Shown here: piece by piece, positions 9,411 through 18,602 of the stretch | Layout: each line of letters begins with the position of its first letter | How positions within the stretch are numbered: the stretch's first letter is position 1 | Assembly (NCBI RefSeq): GCF_003626575.1 | Contig: NZ_RBDY01000038.1 | Coordinates: 1 to 62,136, forward strand | Direction: 5' to 3' | Origin: Streptomyces radicis | GTDB taxonomy: Bacteria; Actinomycetota; Actinomycetes; Streptomycetales; Streptomycetaceae | Length of the DNA stretch: 62,136 nucleotides | Notes under the pieces: generated by a model | What the model was told of the DNA's origin: nothing | Seen by the model: only the letters and a program-made list of their open reading frames with translations | Databases searched by the model: none | Position numbers and translations under genes: made by a program

Positions 9411-11492
9411 TCACTTCCCTGCCGTGTAGTCGGTCCAGTCTTGTGCACAAGCTACTGCGGTGGTGGTGATGTTTCCCGAGGTCAGCCTGCGCCAGTCGGC
9501 TCGGCTGAGAATTGTCCAGCTCCCTGAAGGCGCGCCATACAGGCCAGACGAGCCGGTTTTGACGATCGGGGCCCGCCAGGCCCTGGCGTTCTGGGAACTG
9601 GTCACCTGAAGCAGCCATAGAGCTTGGAAAGGCAGAGCAACGAGCAGCGGTTCGATGTCGATCGCGTGAGGCACGTGGTCCATGGTGGCGATCCAGGCTG
9701 GCGCTTCGGGAACGAGCTGGGCAGCGAGACGATTCCTGCCCAGGGCGTAGATCGAGCCGCCGAGGCGCAGGAGGCTCGTCGAGGGAAGCGGGTCGCGGTG
9801 ATAGCTTCCGAAGAACGAGCCGGACAAATGACCAGGCGGCAGCCAGGGGGCGGGCGTCGACGGGCTTGCCGAGTTCGGGATCCTGCTGGGGATGGTGGCC
9901 AGCTTGTCGCTCCTCGGAGGTAGTGCTAGTAGTGGCAGGGCAACGCTCTCCCGGTAGCGCTCGACCAGGGTGAAGGTGAGCTTGCGATTCCCGACCTCGA
10001 TCTCGTGCTCGCCGACGGACTGCACTCGATCCGCTAGCCGGATCGTGATCGTGTCTGTGGAGACAGGGGAAACCGGCGGCAACGGCACCCCGTCGATGGT
10101 GACGGTGCGCGGATGGTCATCGGGGGTCGCCGGCAGAACAAGGTCGGGTGCGTACCCGAGGAGGTAGGTCTGTTTGCCGCCATCGATGCGGAGGCCGCCG
10201 GACAGGCGGGCCAACTGCTGGTGCAGTGGGGCCAGCGGGCCGACGACGCCTCGGGCCGCCGCGGTTCGGGTCGGTGTGTAGCCGCTGAACAACGTCCAGC
10301 CGGGCGGCACCTGAACTCTGCGGGGCTGACGTACGGGGTCTGACCCACAGGCAAGCATCACCGCCTCGGCCTGCGCTGCGAAGGCAGTCCTCACCAATAC
10401 CCGATGGGGCACCCCGATTTCCGCCGTATTGACGGACGTCCACTTCCCGACCAGGTCGTTGGCCTGGAGGACGTAGAGGTCGCGAGCGGGGAGCATCAGT
10501 GTGGCGGTGTCGACGGCCAGTTCGAGTGCCGATCCGGGAGTGAGTTTCTGGTCCGGAGGCATAAGAGGTAACCATTCCGCGCCTGGGGGTACCCTGATGA
10601 CGTCGCCGTTCAGGCTGAGCGATTCGAGACGGAGGTGGGAGGGGATGTGGGCTGCAATGCCGTACGGGAAGCCGCCGGCATCGGTCGTGAGAGACAAGGG
10701 CACACACGGCAAGCCAGCGGCGTTTCTCGGGAGCCCGTCGTAGTGGGTGAGCTCCTGCTGCAGGATGCTCGCCAGGATCGGTCGCAACTCCGGCGATGCC
10801 AGAGCGCGCTGGATTCGCGGGCTGGGCCGGTTGAGCCGTACCCATTCCTGGAACCGGGCGAGGAGTTCCGCTTCGGGGACCGAATCCCCCGGCTGCGCTC
10901 CGATCGCTGACAGGAACAGCCCGACTTGCGCGCGGTCCGATCCGACCAGAACGGCTTGGGACAGGGACCAGCCGATGTTGACCTGGGTCGGATGGGGAAT
11001 AGCGGAGGGCAGGCCGCGGCGGCCCTGTTCATGGTCGGTCAACCACCACTTCAGGTGATCCCACAGGGTGGGGACGATCACGTCGTAGCCGTCCGGCATG
11101 CCGGAGCCTTCGTACAGCCCGAGCAGCTCGCGGAGCGGGCCGTAGTACGAAAACCTGCCGACTGCAGTGTTGTCGGAGCGGTTCATCCTGGAGGCTGCGA
11201 GCACTGTTGCTGCGAGGAGTGCGATGAAGGGCGGGTTGCCCGCAGCCCCGTGTCGGCGCCAGCGGCGAGCACGGGAGGCGATGCCTTCGAAGGGGTCGCG
11301 CCCGAAGACCCGGCTCCTGATGGCAGTTTGGAAGTTCTCGGCTGCAGTCGGGAGCGTTGTGGCAGTCTGGGTGTGACTGGTCAGCAGTTCGGTGAGCAGG
11401 GCATCGTCTACCGACAAGTACACAGGCGCTGCTGCTTCACAGAGGGGGAAGAAGTGTTCCGTGAGAACTCTGTTCCAGCTGTCATAGTCCAT
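9411..11492 (-). CDS. druF: Druantia type II DruF candidate
   Basis: Protein of 693 residues, soluble, without recognised catalytic motifs. It heads the minus-strand operon and faces the methyltransferase gene across a 190-base divergent promoter region. The ATG at 11492 is preferred over the in-frame TTG at 11498 because GAGGGGG lies 6-7 bases before it. Its stop directly abuts the start of druG. The C-terminal half has many short hydrophobic beta-like stretches (for example ALELAVDTATLMLPARDLYVLQ), which could form a beta-rich scaffold. Identification as DruF is by size and order only. Confidence 0.6.
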   Translation of the reverse strand: MDYDSWNRVLTEHFFPLCEAAAPVYLSVDDALLTELLTSHTQTATTLPTAAENFQTAIRSRVFGRDPFEGIASRARRWRRHGAAGNPPFIALLAATVLAASRMNRSDNTAVGRFSYYGPLRELLGLYEGSGMPDGYDVIVPTLWDHLKWWLTDHEQGRRGLPSAIPHPTQVNIGWSLSQAVLVGSDRAQVGLFLSAIGAQPGDSVPEAELLARFQEWVRLNRPSPRIQRALASPELRPILASILQQELTHYDGLPRNAAGLPCVPLSLTTDAGGFPYGIAAHIPSHLRLESLSLNGDVIRVPPGAEWLPLMPPDQKLTPGSALELAVDTATLMLPARDLYVLQANDLVGKWTSVNTAEIGVPHRVLVRTAFAAQAEAVMLACGSDPVRQPRRVQVPPGWTLFSGYTPTRTAAARGVVGPLAPLHQQLARLSGGLRIDGGKQTYLLGYAPDLVLPATPDDHPRTVTIDGVPLPPVSPVSTDTITIRLADRVQSVGEHEIEVGNRKLTFTLVERYRESVALPLLALPPRSDKLATIPSRIPNSASPSTPAPWLPPGHLSGSFFGSYHRDPLPSTSLLRLGGSIYALGRNRLAAQLVPEAPAWIATMDHVPHAIDIEPLLVALPFQALWLLQVTSSQNARAWRAPIVKTGSSGLYGAPSGSWTILSRADWRRLTSGNITTTAVACAQDWTDYTAGK

Positions 11493-11608
11493 GGGCAACC
11501 CCCTCGTCTGCGTAGGAAGACGTTAGCCCATCGGTGGGACACTGGTCGCTTTTCGAACATATGTCGGATATTCTTGGGTGTCTGTGCCCGCTTAACTGCC
11601 CAACTGCC

Positions 11609-11648
11609 TTGACAGCCGCGGTTTTCTCCGGTGAGCTCCCTCTGTCAA
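11609..11648. promoter_or_regulatory. Inverted repeat in the druF/druM divergent region
   Basis: TTGACAG (11609-11615) and its complement CTGTCAA (11642-11648) flank 26 bases just upstream of the methyltransferase gene. TTGACA could also be a -35 element for druM. It may be an operator or just chance; no regulator gene is visible in the druantia locus. Confidence 0.25.
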
Positions 11649-11683
11649 GACATTGAGCAAAACTACTTCGGGGAGTGCCTCCG

Positions 11684-12922
11684 TTGACCGCCGCACGATC
11701 GTCAGCGCGAACCCGGCCCATAGGGAAGGTGCTCTCTCTGTTCACAGGAGCGGGTGGCCTTGACGTGGGTCTGGAGAGGGCTGGGCTGGCTACCGTCGCC
11801 TGCATGGAAGTTGACGCTGACGCCAGGGCCGTGCTCGCAGCCAATCGGCCGGGATGGGCCATGCTTGGCAACGGTGACGTCAACACTGCTGCCCAGTACC
11901 TTACCCCCCGAGCGCTAGGGATGAAGCGCGGGGAACTCGACCTCATTGCGGGGGGGCCGCCTTGTCAGCCGTTTTCAAAGGCTGCGCAGTGGGCTTCGAC
12001 TGCCCGCAGCGGCATGGAAGACGACCGAGCCAAGTGTGTGCATGGGATGCTCGACCTGCTTGAGAGTTTCCTCCCGAGGGCATTGCTCGTCGAGAACGTT
12101 GAGGGGTTCCTGAGAGGGAAGGGGAATGCCTCCGAGGTCATTGACGAGGGGCTCGCGGGTATCAACGATCGGCATGGCACTTCCTACAGGATGGTGGCCA
12201 AGGTCGTTGATGCAGCTGACTACGGGGTGCCTCAGCGTCGACGTCGGGCTATCGGCATTGCGTATCGGGACGGTGCAGAGGTTCACCTGCCGGAGGCGAC
12301 CCACGCAGGCAACCCGATGCGGGCCTGGGACGTGCTTTGGGATCTTGAGGAGGATGAGAAGCCTGTTGCTACGGGGCAATGGGCAGCGCTACTGCCCTCC
12401 ATCCCAGAAGGTGGTAACTATCTCCATCTCACGGCCCGTGGCAACGGTGAGGAACTCTTCGGCTGGCGAACCCGGTACTGGTCGTTCCTGTTGAAGCTGG
12501 CCAAGGATCGACCGTCCTGGACTCTGCCGGCTTCTCCCGGGCCGAGCACCGGGCCGTTTCACTGGGAAAATCGTCCCCTTTCTGTACGTGAGCAAATGCG
12601 CTTGCAGACCTTCCCTGATGAATGGCGCATCGATCAGCCGTTCCGCGCCGGTCGGCGGATGGTGGGTAACGCGACTCCCCCGCTACTTGCAGAGGTGCTG
12701 GGGCGGACAATTGTGAGAGACCTTGAATTGGGCGGGGCGTCAGCCAGGTCTCGCCTGTTGGCGGGAGCGCCTTCTTTGCTTCCCGTGCGTCAGCTGAGGG
12801 TCCCGCGTGCCGTCGCGCCTGTCCCGATCCCTGAGGCGTACCAACCGCACGTGGGTACCAAGGAGGCTCATCCAGGCGAGGGGGTTGGACCTTCGCCCCG
12901 ACGGTTGGCGACGAGAGGCTGA
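11684..12922 (+). CDS. druM: DNA cytosine-5 methyltransferase, Druantia DruM
   Basis: C5-cytosine DNA methyltransferase (412 residues). Motif I is SLFTGAGGLDVGLE near the N-terminus, motif IV is GGPPCQPFS with catalytic Cys94, motif VI is LVENVEGF, motif VIII contains QRRRR, and motif X is MVGNATPPLLAEVLG after the target-recognition region. In Druantia type II, DruM accompanies DruF-G-E and is presumed to mark self DNA. The TTG at 11684 has GGGGAG 8 bases upstream; the in-frame GTG at 11675 has its purine run directly against it and is a poorer start. The last ~60 residues after motif X are a Pro-rich tail. Divergent from druF. Confidence 0.85.
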   Translation: MTAARSSARTRPIGKVLSLFTGAGGLDVGLERAGLATVACMEVDADARAVLAANRPGWAMLGNGDVNTAAQYLTPRALGMKRGELDLIAGGPPCQPFSKAAQWASTARSGMEDDRAKCVHGMLDLLESFLPRALLVENVEGFLRGKGNASEVIDEGLAGINDRHGTSYRMVAKVVDAADYGVPQRRRRAIGIAYRDGAEVHLPEATHAGNPMRAWDVLWDLEEDEKPVATGQWAALLPSIPEGGNYLHLTARGNGEELFGWRTRYWSFLLKLAKDRPSWTLPASPGPSTGPFHWENRPLSVREQMRLQTFPDEWRIDQPFRAGRRMVGNATPPLLAEVLGRTIVRDLELGGASARSRLLAGAPSLLPVRQLRVPRAVAPVPIPEAYQPHVGTKEAHPGEGVGPSPRRLATRG

Positions 12923-13028
12923 CTGGCCCTGCCCTTTTTCTGTGGAATTTGTTGCTGGGCGAGCCTGCGGCCGAAGGGGAGCGTCTGCGCCGCTGGCCCC
13001 GGAAGGCGGACTGTGGCGGCCCGGGGTT

Positions 13029-13568
13029 TTAGTGGCTGGGCCGGATCATCACCGTAAGGACCGGCGAGGCGGGGGACGGCTGGCTGTGGCCGATGTCCTC
13101 GTAGCCCCATGACCGGTAGAGCTGGTGGACCTTCCCGTCGCCAGCCACCGGGTTGACCATGAGGGTGACGAACGGCTCGTCGCGGGTGGCGAGGAGGGCA
13201 TCGTGGATGCGGCGCGCGGTGCCGGTCTTGCGCCAGGACGGGCTGACGCCGATCTCCTTCAGGGCTACGGCCGGGTGTTCGGTGTACTTCGTCGGCGGCG
13301 TCGGGTTGGTGCGCTGCCAGTAGCGGTCGCCGTGCTCGATGGTGTTGCCGTAGGCGTAGCCGACCGGTTGCCCGTCCGCGTAGGCGACGACGGCCGTGAA
13401 GCCCGGCTCGATGCCGTGCCGGTCGAGGCGCTCACCGAACGCCGTGACCGCGTAGTTCGGCAGGTGGAGCAGAGGGGCGCGCACCTCGGCATACACGTCA
13501 AGAAGATCCCCGCGGACGGGGTCGAGGGTGGTGAAGGTGCGCAGTTCGATGGCGGGTGCCGTGGTCAT
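13029..13568 (-). CDS. GNAT-family N-acetyltransferase
   Basis: Protein of 179 residues with a GNAT fold. A beta strand VAYADGQPVGYAYG leads to the acetyl-CoA-binding region (LKEIGVSPSWRKTGTARRIHDALLA), followed by VTLMVNPVAGDGKVHQLYRSWGYEDIG, the usual C-terminal signature. The ATG at 13568 overlaps the TGA of the upstream HTH/TPR regulator (ATGA), so the two are one operon. Similar regulator-GNAT pairs flank peptide loci in streptomycetes; whether it modifies the lanthipeptide or a small molecule cannot be told. Substrate unknown. Confidence 0.75.
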   Translation of the reverse strand: MTTAPAIELRTFTTLDPVRGDLLDVYAEVRAPLLHLPNYAVTAFGERLDRHGIEPGFTAVVAYADGQPVGYAYGNTIEHGDRYWQRTNPTPPTKYTEHPAVALKEIGVSPSWRKTGTARRIHDALLATRDEPFVTLMVNPVAGDGKVHQLYRSWGYEDIGHSQPSPASPVLTVMIRPSH

Positions 13569-14848
13569 GCGGCCATCCTCCAGGTGGCGGCGTGCTCGGT
13601 CCAGGTCTGGGCGGTGGTGCTGCCAGGCGCCTTGGCCCGGAGCGCGGCGCCGAACTCCTGGAGCATCCGCGACACTCGGGCGTGCCGGGTGGCTGCGTCG
13701 GAGGGAACGTTGATCGCGGTCGCCGTGGCGGCGTCCGCGTCGCCCTGGGCGAGTTGGGCATGGGCGAGCCGGGTTGTGGCGATGGCCCGGGAGCGGACCA
13801 TGTGCGGGCGGAGGGCCGACAGGCAGCGGTGCGCGTGGTATTCGGCGACCGGGTAGTCGCCGAGCGCCAGGTGCGCGCAGAGGGCCAGGGAGTCCAACTC
13901 GGCCTGGTCGTAGAAGGCGAGCAACCACACCGGCCGGTGGTCGGCGGGATCGGCTCGCAGCATGGCTTCCTGGGCCTGGCCGAAGGCACGGCGGGCGCCG
14001 GTGCGGTCCTGCGCCGTGCCGTGGATGGCGCCCTGCCGTGCCAGGCCGAGGGAGGCGAACAGGGGATCGCGACGGGTGAGGTGGAGGTTGCGGGCCACGT
14101 CGTTGGCGGCGATGGCGTCGGCCGGACGGCCCATGTGCCGGTACATGGTGCCCGCGTGGCTCCAGATGCGGAACTTGATCGCCTGGTCGCCGGACATCTC
14201 GGCGAGGGCTTGTGCCTCGCGCATGTGTCCCTTGGCGATGTCGTAGCGCCGGCCGTCGATGGCGGCCCACATCGCCGAGGAACGGAAGGCCGCCGCGGAG
14301 GCGTAGATGCTGCTGCGCACGCGTTGGGTGGCGCTCCCCGCGTTCTGGAGGTTGAGCGCCTCGTCGGCGAGCGCGGCGGCCCGCTGCTCGATGCCGAGTT
14401 GCCCACCGTGCCGGTGGTCGCTGGCGATGATCTCGGCGAAACGCTGGTTCAGGCGATTGACGTCGCTCATGCCGATGCGGCGCGAAGCGGTGCCGGGGGC
14501 TGCTGCCGCGGCAGCGGCAGCGGCGATGCCGCCGACGAGGCTTCGACGCTTCATGTCGGAGTCCTCCTGCTGCGGTACGGCCGAGGCGGTCGTCGCTCGC
14601 CGCGTCCGTGGCACGAACCCTAAGGCGACGGCGGGCAGGCCGCTGACATCCTCAAGTGCCTTACGGGTGACCGACTTCGGCCATGTGACCCGGCCTGCCT
14701 TCCAGGCCCGGACCGATGAGCCGTCGAGTCCGCCGGGTCGCCCGGTCAGCCTCTCCATGGCGCTGTTCACCGCGTCGGCAAGGCTGTTGGAGCTGTACCC
14801 GTGTTCGGCCATCCACGCCTCAAGGACCGTGTTGCGCGTGGTGTCCAT
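13565..14848 (-). CDS. HTH regulator with TPR-like C-terminus
   Basis: Regulatory protein of 427 residues. The first ~85 residues form a helix-turn-helix-like DNA-binding part (SNSLADAVNSAMERLTG..DGSSVRAWKAGRVTWP). Around 97-125 an MKRRSLVGG motif runs into nine alanines, which looks like a Tat signal but is internal, a common oddity of this Streptomyces family. The rest is a helical array with alanine-rich repeats, as in TPR sensor domains. It faces away from the lanthipeptide genes across a ~400-base intergenic region, so it is a plausible pathway regulator. Coupled to the GNAT gene by a 4-base overlap. Confidence 0.7.
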   Translation of the reverse strand: MDTTRNTVLEAWMAEHGYSSNSLADAVNSAMERLTGRPGGLDGSSVRAWKAGRVTWPKSVTRKALEDVSGLPAVALGFVPRTRRATTASAVPQQEDSDMKRRSLVGGIAAAAAAAAAPGTASRRIGMSDVNRLNQRFAEIIASDHRHGGQLGIEQRAAALADEALNLQNAGSATQRVRSSIYASAAAFRSSAMWAAIDGRRYDIAKGHMREAQALAEMSGDQAIKFRIWSHAGTMYRHMGRPADAIAANDVARNLHLTRRDPLFASLGLARQGAIHGTAQDRTGARRAFGQAQEAMLRADPADHRPVWLLAFYDQAELDSLALCAHLALGDYPVAEYHAHRCLSALRPHMVRSRAIATTRLAHAQLAQGDADAATATAINVPSDAATRHARVSRMLQEFGAALRAKAPGSTTAQTWTEHAATWRMAA

Positions 14849-15081
14849 GCCCGCACGGTAGCGCCACCTCGCCCCTGAGAGCGAGGTAAAGAGGAGGTCA
14901 AATCACCCTAGCGCCTCCGCTCGGTAAGCGGCCGATCACCCTTACCGGGCGGCGGTGGGAGGGGGTTGTGTGGGTGTCGGCCGCCCGCAACCCGACCGGT
15001 CCCGGTGGCTGTTGACGGCTTACCCCGCTGAGGGTCCGCAGGGTGGGCGAAGCACCGAGACCACACGGAGGCTCCATCCCC

Positions 15082-15262
15082 ATGACGAGTCTGAGAACGC
15101 CAACCGAGGCCGTCTCCGTCGGCCATCCCGCCCACCACCAGACCTTCCCGTGCGAACCGTCCACCGCCGAGATCGGCCGCGAGCCCGTCCGAGGAGCGAA
15201 GCTCCCGGCGACACCTGGTGGGCACGACCGCCCGACAACAACCGCACCACAACGAGGAGTGA
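15082..15262 (+). pseudogene. Remnant of an ATP-binding (anti-sigma-like) protein gene
   Basis: The ATG at 15082 follows a GGAGG and begins MTSLRTPTEA..HHQTFPCEPSTAEIGRE, which is how streptomycete RsbW/HATPase-type ATP-binding proteins start. After about 35 codons the frame loses that character. A second frame reads LVGTTARQQPHHNEE and stops at 15260-15262, like a typical C-terminus. The ATPase core between is absent. This is best read as an internally deleted gene directly in front of the precursor peptide. The surrounding 14,849-15,265 stretch otherwise holds only the presumed promoters of the regulator and peptide genes. Confidence 0.5.
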
Positions 15263-15265
15263 GGC

Positions 15266-15445
15266 ATGTCGCTCAGCACCGTAGTTCCCAGCCGCAGTGA
15301 GGTAAGCCCGCAGGCCCCGGCGGCGCCGGACGGGTTCGACCTGGACGTTTCTTTCGTCGAGATCGCCGACCCGGCGGGCCTGGTCAACCTGACCGACGAC
15401 AACTGCGGGTCCACCTGCGGCGCCTGCACCACCAACGTCGCCTGA
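15266..15445 (+). CDS. FxLD-family lanthipeptide precursor
   Basis: Precursor peptide of 59 residues. The leader carries the family motif FDLDVSFVE at 24-32 (FDLD at 24-27). The C-terminal core is rich in Thr, Ser and Cys: Thr43, Asp44-Asp45, Cys47, Ser49-Thr50, Cys51, Cys54, Thr55-Thr56. Three cysteines and at least three Ser/Thr could give up to three (methyl)lanthionine rings, and the Asp pair is a candidate target for the locus methyltransferase. A GAGG ribosome site overlaps the preceding frame. It is followed by a strong hairpin and then lanB. Ring pattern and leader cleavage site are not determined. Confidence 0.9.
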   Translation: MSLSTVVPSRSEVSPQAPAAPDGFDLDVSFVEIADPAGLVNLTDDNCGSTCGACTTNVA

Positions 15446-15465
15446 CCGGAACCGCATCCGTGGGT

Positions 15466-15499
15466 CTGGTGCCGCCGCGTCCCGACGCGGCGGCACCAG
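15466..15499 (+). terminator. 16-bp hairpin between precursor and lanB
   Basis: CTGGTGCCGCCGCGTC (15466-15481) is perfectly complementary to 15484-15499, with only two bases between. There is no T run, so it is more likely a partial terminator or RNA-stability element than a full stop. Such elements usually raise precursor mRNA over enzyme mRNA. Confidence 0.7.
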
Positions 15500-15530
15500 C
15501 CGCCCGTCCCGTTAACTACGGAGGTCATCG

Positions 15531-18500
15531 ATGGCTGCTCCGCCCGCAACGTTCCGAGCCGGCGCCACCGCCCTCGTGCGCGCCGTGGCCCGGCCTTCGC
15601 GGCCGGTGCCCCCATGTCCCGATCTCGACGAACGTTCGCCCGACGGAGTGGCCGCTCAAGCGGCGTGGTTGCGGGAGGTCTGGGCGGACCGGGACCTGGC
15701 GGAGGCGCTGCGGCACTCCAGCCCGGTGCTGGCCGACCGGGTACACGCCCTGTGCGTGAACGAGCGCCCTCCCCGGCGGGATGTCCGGCGGGCGGCCTTG
15801 TCCGTGGCCCGTTACCTGATGCGGGCCCAGCATCGGGCGACGCCCTTCGGCCTGTTCGCCGGCGTGGCGACTGCGGAGTTCGGTCCACGGGCGCGTGCGG
15901 ACTGGGGCGAGGAGCACGTGGTCGTCGCCCGTGCGGGGGCCGAGTGGTTGGCTGCCGTGGTCGAGCGGCTGGAGTCGCGCCCGGAGCTTCTGGAATGCCT
16001 GCCCGTTGTCGTCAACAGCGCCGTGACCAGCCGGGACGACCGGCTCATTGTCCCCTTCCAGTCCGATGCCCAGGATGACCAGTCTCGTGCTGTCGAGGCG
16101 TCGCTGGCCCTGACGCAACCGGTGCGTGCGGTCCTCGCCGCTGCTCACGCACCCATCCGGTTTGGTGCGCTGCGGGACGCACTCCGGGCGGAGTTTCCCG
16201 AGGCCGGGCAGGAGAAGGCGAGGGGGCTGCTGCGAGAACTGATCCGAAGGCGGGTGTTGATCACCAGCCTGCACGCGCCGAGCACCGAGACCGATGCGCT
16301 CGGATATCTGCTCGGGCAACTCGACGCGGTGAGCGCGGGAGACGTGGTCCAGATCTCCGAACTGCACACTGTCCGGGAGGCCCTGGACACGTGCGGCTCG
16401 CCCGGCGGCCGGGAACGGGCAGCGGAGCGGATGCGGGCCATCGTTCCCGGTCTGCGCCGTCATCCCCTGGCGCTGGACCTGCGGGTGGACGCGCGGATCG
16501 TCCTGCCGGATGAGGTGGCCAGGGAGATCGAGCGCGCCGTCCTTGTCCTGACCCGAGTGAGCGCTCGACCTTACGGGACCGCCGCGTGGAACGAATACCA
16601 CCAGCGGTTCTACGAGCGGTACGGGATCGGCACGCTGGTGCCGCTCGCCGAAGTCGTGGCGGACAGTGGTACCGGCTATCCCGACGGCTACCCGGGGACT
16701 CCGGCCGGCGCGCGGCGCCCCCGGATCTCCGCGCGGGATGACGTCCTCGTGCGCTTGGCGCAGGCCGCCGCGCTCGACGGAAGGGACGATGTGGTCCTCA
16801 CCGACGAGGTGATCGAGGCCCTGGACGTCGGCCCCGACGAGCCTCGGCTGCCGCCCCACTTGGAGGTCGGGGTCCGGGTGCACGCGGCCAGCCTGGACGC
16901 CTTGCGGCAGGGGCGGTTTCGGTTGGAGGTGGTGAGTGTCACCCGTGGTGCCGGTGTCTCCACGGGCCGGTTCCTCGGCGTGCTGGCTCCGGACGACCGA
17001 GAGGCGTTGGCTGCGGAGCTGTCGGACCTCCCGGTCGCGGACGGCGGCACGGTGCCCGCGCAACTGTCCTTCCCCCCGCTGAGCGCCGAGACCGCACATG
17101 TCACCCGCGCCCCGCGGGTCCTGCCCACCCTGATCAGCCTCCAAGAGCACCGCGCCCCGGAGGACGCCGTCCTCACTCCGGATGACTTGGCGGTGGGGTG
17201 CGACGGCCGCCGCATGTACCTGGCCGCCCCGGAGCGGGGCCACCGCGTCGAAGCCGTCGGGATGAACGCGCTGAACCCGCACACGCACACCCCGCCGTTG
17301 GCGCGCTTCCTCAGCGAGCTGTCCCGCGCCCAGTGCGCGCAGGTCACTGTGTTCGACTGGGGCGCCGCCGCGGCGATGCCCTACCTTCCGCGCCTGCGGC
17401 ATGGGCGGACGGTACTGGCTCCGGCGCGCTGGCGGGTGGAGGCAGCCGAGTGGCCGGACCGTGGCTGCCTTCGGTCCGAGTGGGAGGCGGCGCTCAGCAA
17501 CTGGAGGGCCCGGTGGCGGCTGCCCCGCCGCGTCCATCTCGTCGAGGGCGACCGGCGCCTGTTCCTCGACCTCGACGAGGCGGGCCACCGGACGCTGCTG
17601 CGCCAGCACCTCAACCGTTCGGGACTCGCCGTACTCGTCGAGGCTCCGGAGCCGGAGGCATACGGCTGGTGCGGCGGGCGAGCCCACGAGTTCGTGGTGC
17701 CGCTCAAGGCGGCACGCCCGCCGGCGTGGCCGGAGCTGCCCGCCCCCGCCCTCGCACGGAACCTCTCCGCAGCTCAGGTGCAGATGCCCGCCGGATCCTC
17801 AGTGCTTCTGGCCGCCCTCTACGGCGATCCTCGGCGGCAGGACGTGCTGCTCGCCCGGCACGTTCCCCGTCTCCTCGAACAACTCGGCGACCCGCCATGG
17901 TGGTTCATCCGCTTCCGAGACCCGGCTCAGCATCTCCGCGTTCGCATCGGGCTCCGCGAGCTGGGAGCCTTCACCGACACGGCCCGAACGGTGAGCGCCT
18001 GGGCCGACGACCTGCGGGGCGCCGGCTTGTTGGCAGACCTGCGCTACCTCACCTCCTACCGCGAGATGGGCCGTTGGGGTTCCGGCGCCGCCTGGGAGGC
18101 GGCCGAAGAGGTGTTCCGGGCGGACTCGCGCGCTGTCCTGGCCCAGCTCACCGAGCCACGACGTCCGGGCCGACGCGCGCTGGTGGCGGCCCACACCGTC
18201 GCCATCTCCTCCGCCTTCCTCGGTGGCGTCGAGGCCGGGACGCGGTGGCTGATCGACCACATCCCGCCGGCTGCCCCGGTGCCCGTGCCGCGGGCGGAGT
18301 TCACCGAGGTCGTACGGCTCGCCGACCCGTCGGACGACTGGGCGGCGCTGCGCGACGTGCCGGGCGGAGGCACCGTCGCGTCGGGGTGGGCGAGGCGAGA
18401 CGAGGCGCTCGCCGCGTACCGGAAGCACCTTCCCGGCCCGGACACCCAGGGCATCGTCCTCGACGATGTCCTCACCTCCCTGCTGCACGTCCACTTCGTA

Positions 18501-18602
18501 CGCCACGTCGCCGTGAACTTCCCCGAGGAAGAGGTGTGCCTCCACCTCGCGCGTGCCGCAGCGCTGGCCTGGACCGCACGCACCACCGGGAGGCCGACGT
18601 GA
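15531..18602 (+). CDS. lanB: Full-length lantibiotic dehydratase (LanB)
   Basis: Class I lanthipeptide dehydratase of 1023 residues. It should glutamylate Ser/Thr of the precursor core using Glu-tRNA and eliminate glutamate to give dehydroamino acids. The N-terminal Lant_dehydr_N part is visible in RYLMRAQHRATPFGLFAGVA at about 98-118. The C-terminal elimination (SpaB-C) domain begins near 755 (LLAALYGDPRRQDVLL) and includes WWFIRFRDPAQHLRVRI. GGAGG lies 6 bases before the ATG. The stop overlaps the start of lanC (GTGA). A second SpaB-C-like domain is found in the methyltransferase two genes downstream. Confidence 0.92.
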   Translation: MAAPPATFRAGATALVRAVARPSRPVPPCPDLDERSPDGVAAQAAWLREVWADRDLAEALRHSSPVLADRVHALCVNERPPRRDVRRAALSVARYLMRAQHRATPFGLFAGVATAEFGPRARADWGEEHVVVARAGAEWLAAVVERLESRPELLECLPVVVNSAVTSRDDRLIVPFQSDAQDDQSRAVEASLALTQPVRAVLAAAHAPIRFGALRDALRAEFPEAGQEKARGLLRELIRRRVLITSLHAPSTETDALGYLLGQLDAVSAGDVVQISELHTVREALDTCGSPGGRERAAERMRAIVPGLRRHPLALDLRVDARIVLPDEVAREIERAVLVLTRVSARPYGTAAWNEYHQRFYERYGIGTLVPLAEVVADSGTGYPDGYPGTPAGARRPRISARDDVLVRLAQAAALDGRDDVVLTDEVIEALDVGPDEPRLPPHLEVGVRVHAASLDALRQGRFRLEVVSVTRGAGVSTGRFLGVLAPDDREALAAELSDLPVADGGTVPAQLSFPPLSAETAHVTRAPRVLPTLISLQEHRAPEDAVLTPDDLAVGCDGRRMYLAAPERGHRVEAVGMNALNPHTHTPPLARFLSELSRAQCAQVTVFDWGAAAAMPYLPRLRHGRTVLAPARWRVEAAEWPDRGCLRSEWEAALSNWRARWRLPRRVHLVEGDRRLFLDLDEAGHRTLLRQHLNRSGLAVLVEAPEPEAYGWCGGRAHEFVVPLKAARPPAWPELPAPALARNLSAAQVQMPAGSSVLLAALYGDPRRQDVLLARHVPRLLEQLGDPPWWFIRFRDPAQHLRVRIGLRELGAFTDTARTVSAWADDLRGAGLLADLRYLTSYREMGRWGSGAAWEAAEEVFRADSRAVLAQLTEPRRPGRRALVAAHTVAISSAFLGGVEAGTRWLIDHIPPAAPVPVPRAEFTEVVRLADPSDDWAALRDVPGGGTVASGWARRDEALAAYRKHLPGPDTQGIVLDDVLTSLLHVHFVRHVAVNFPEEEVCLHLARAAALAWTARTTGRPT

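Noticed and set aside
15525..17687. A 720-codon minus-strand frame under lanB
   Set aside because: LanB motifs and the ribosome site are on the plus strand. The minus frame has no domain and only antisense composition.
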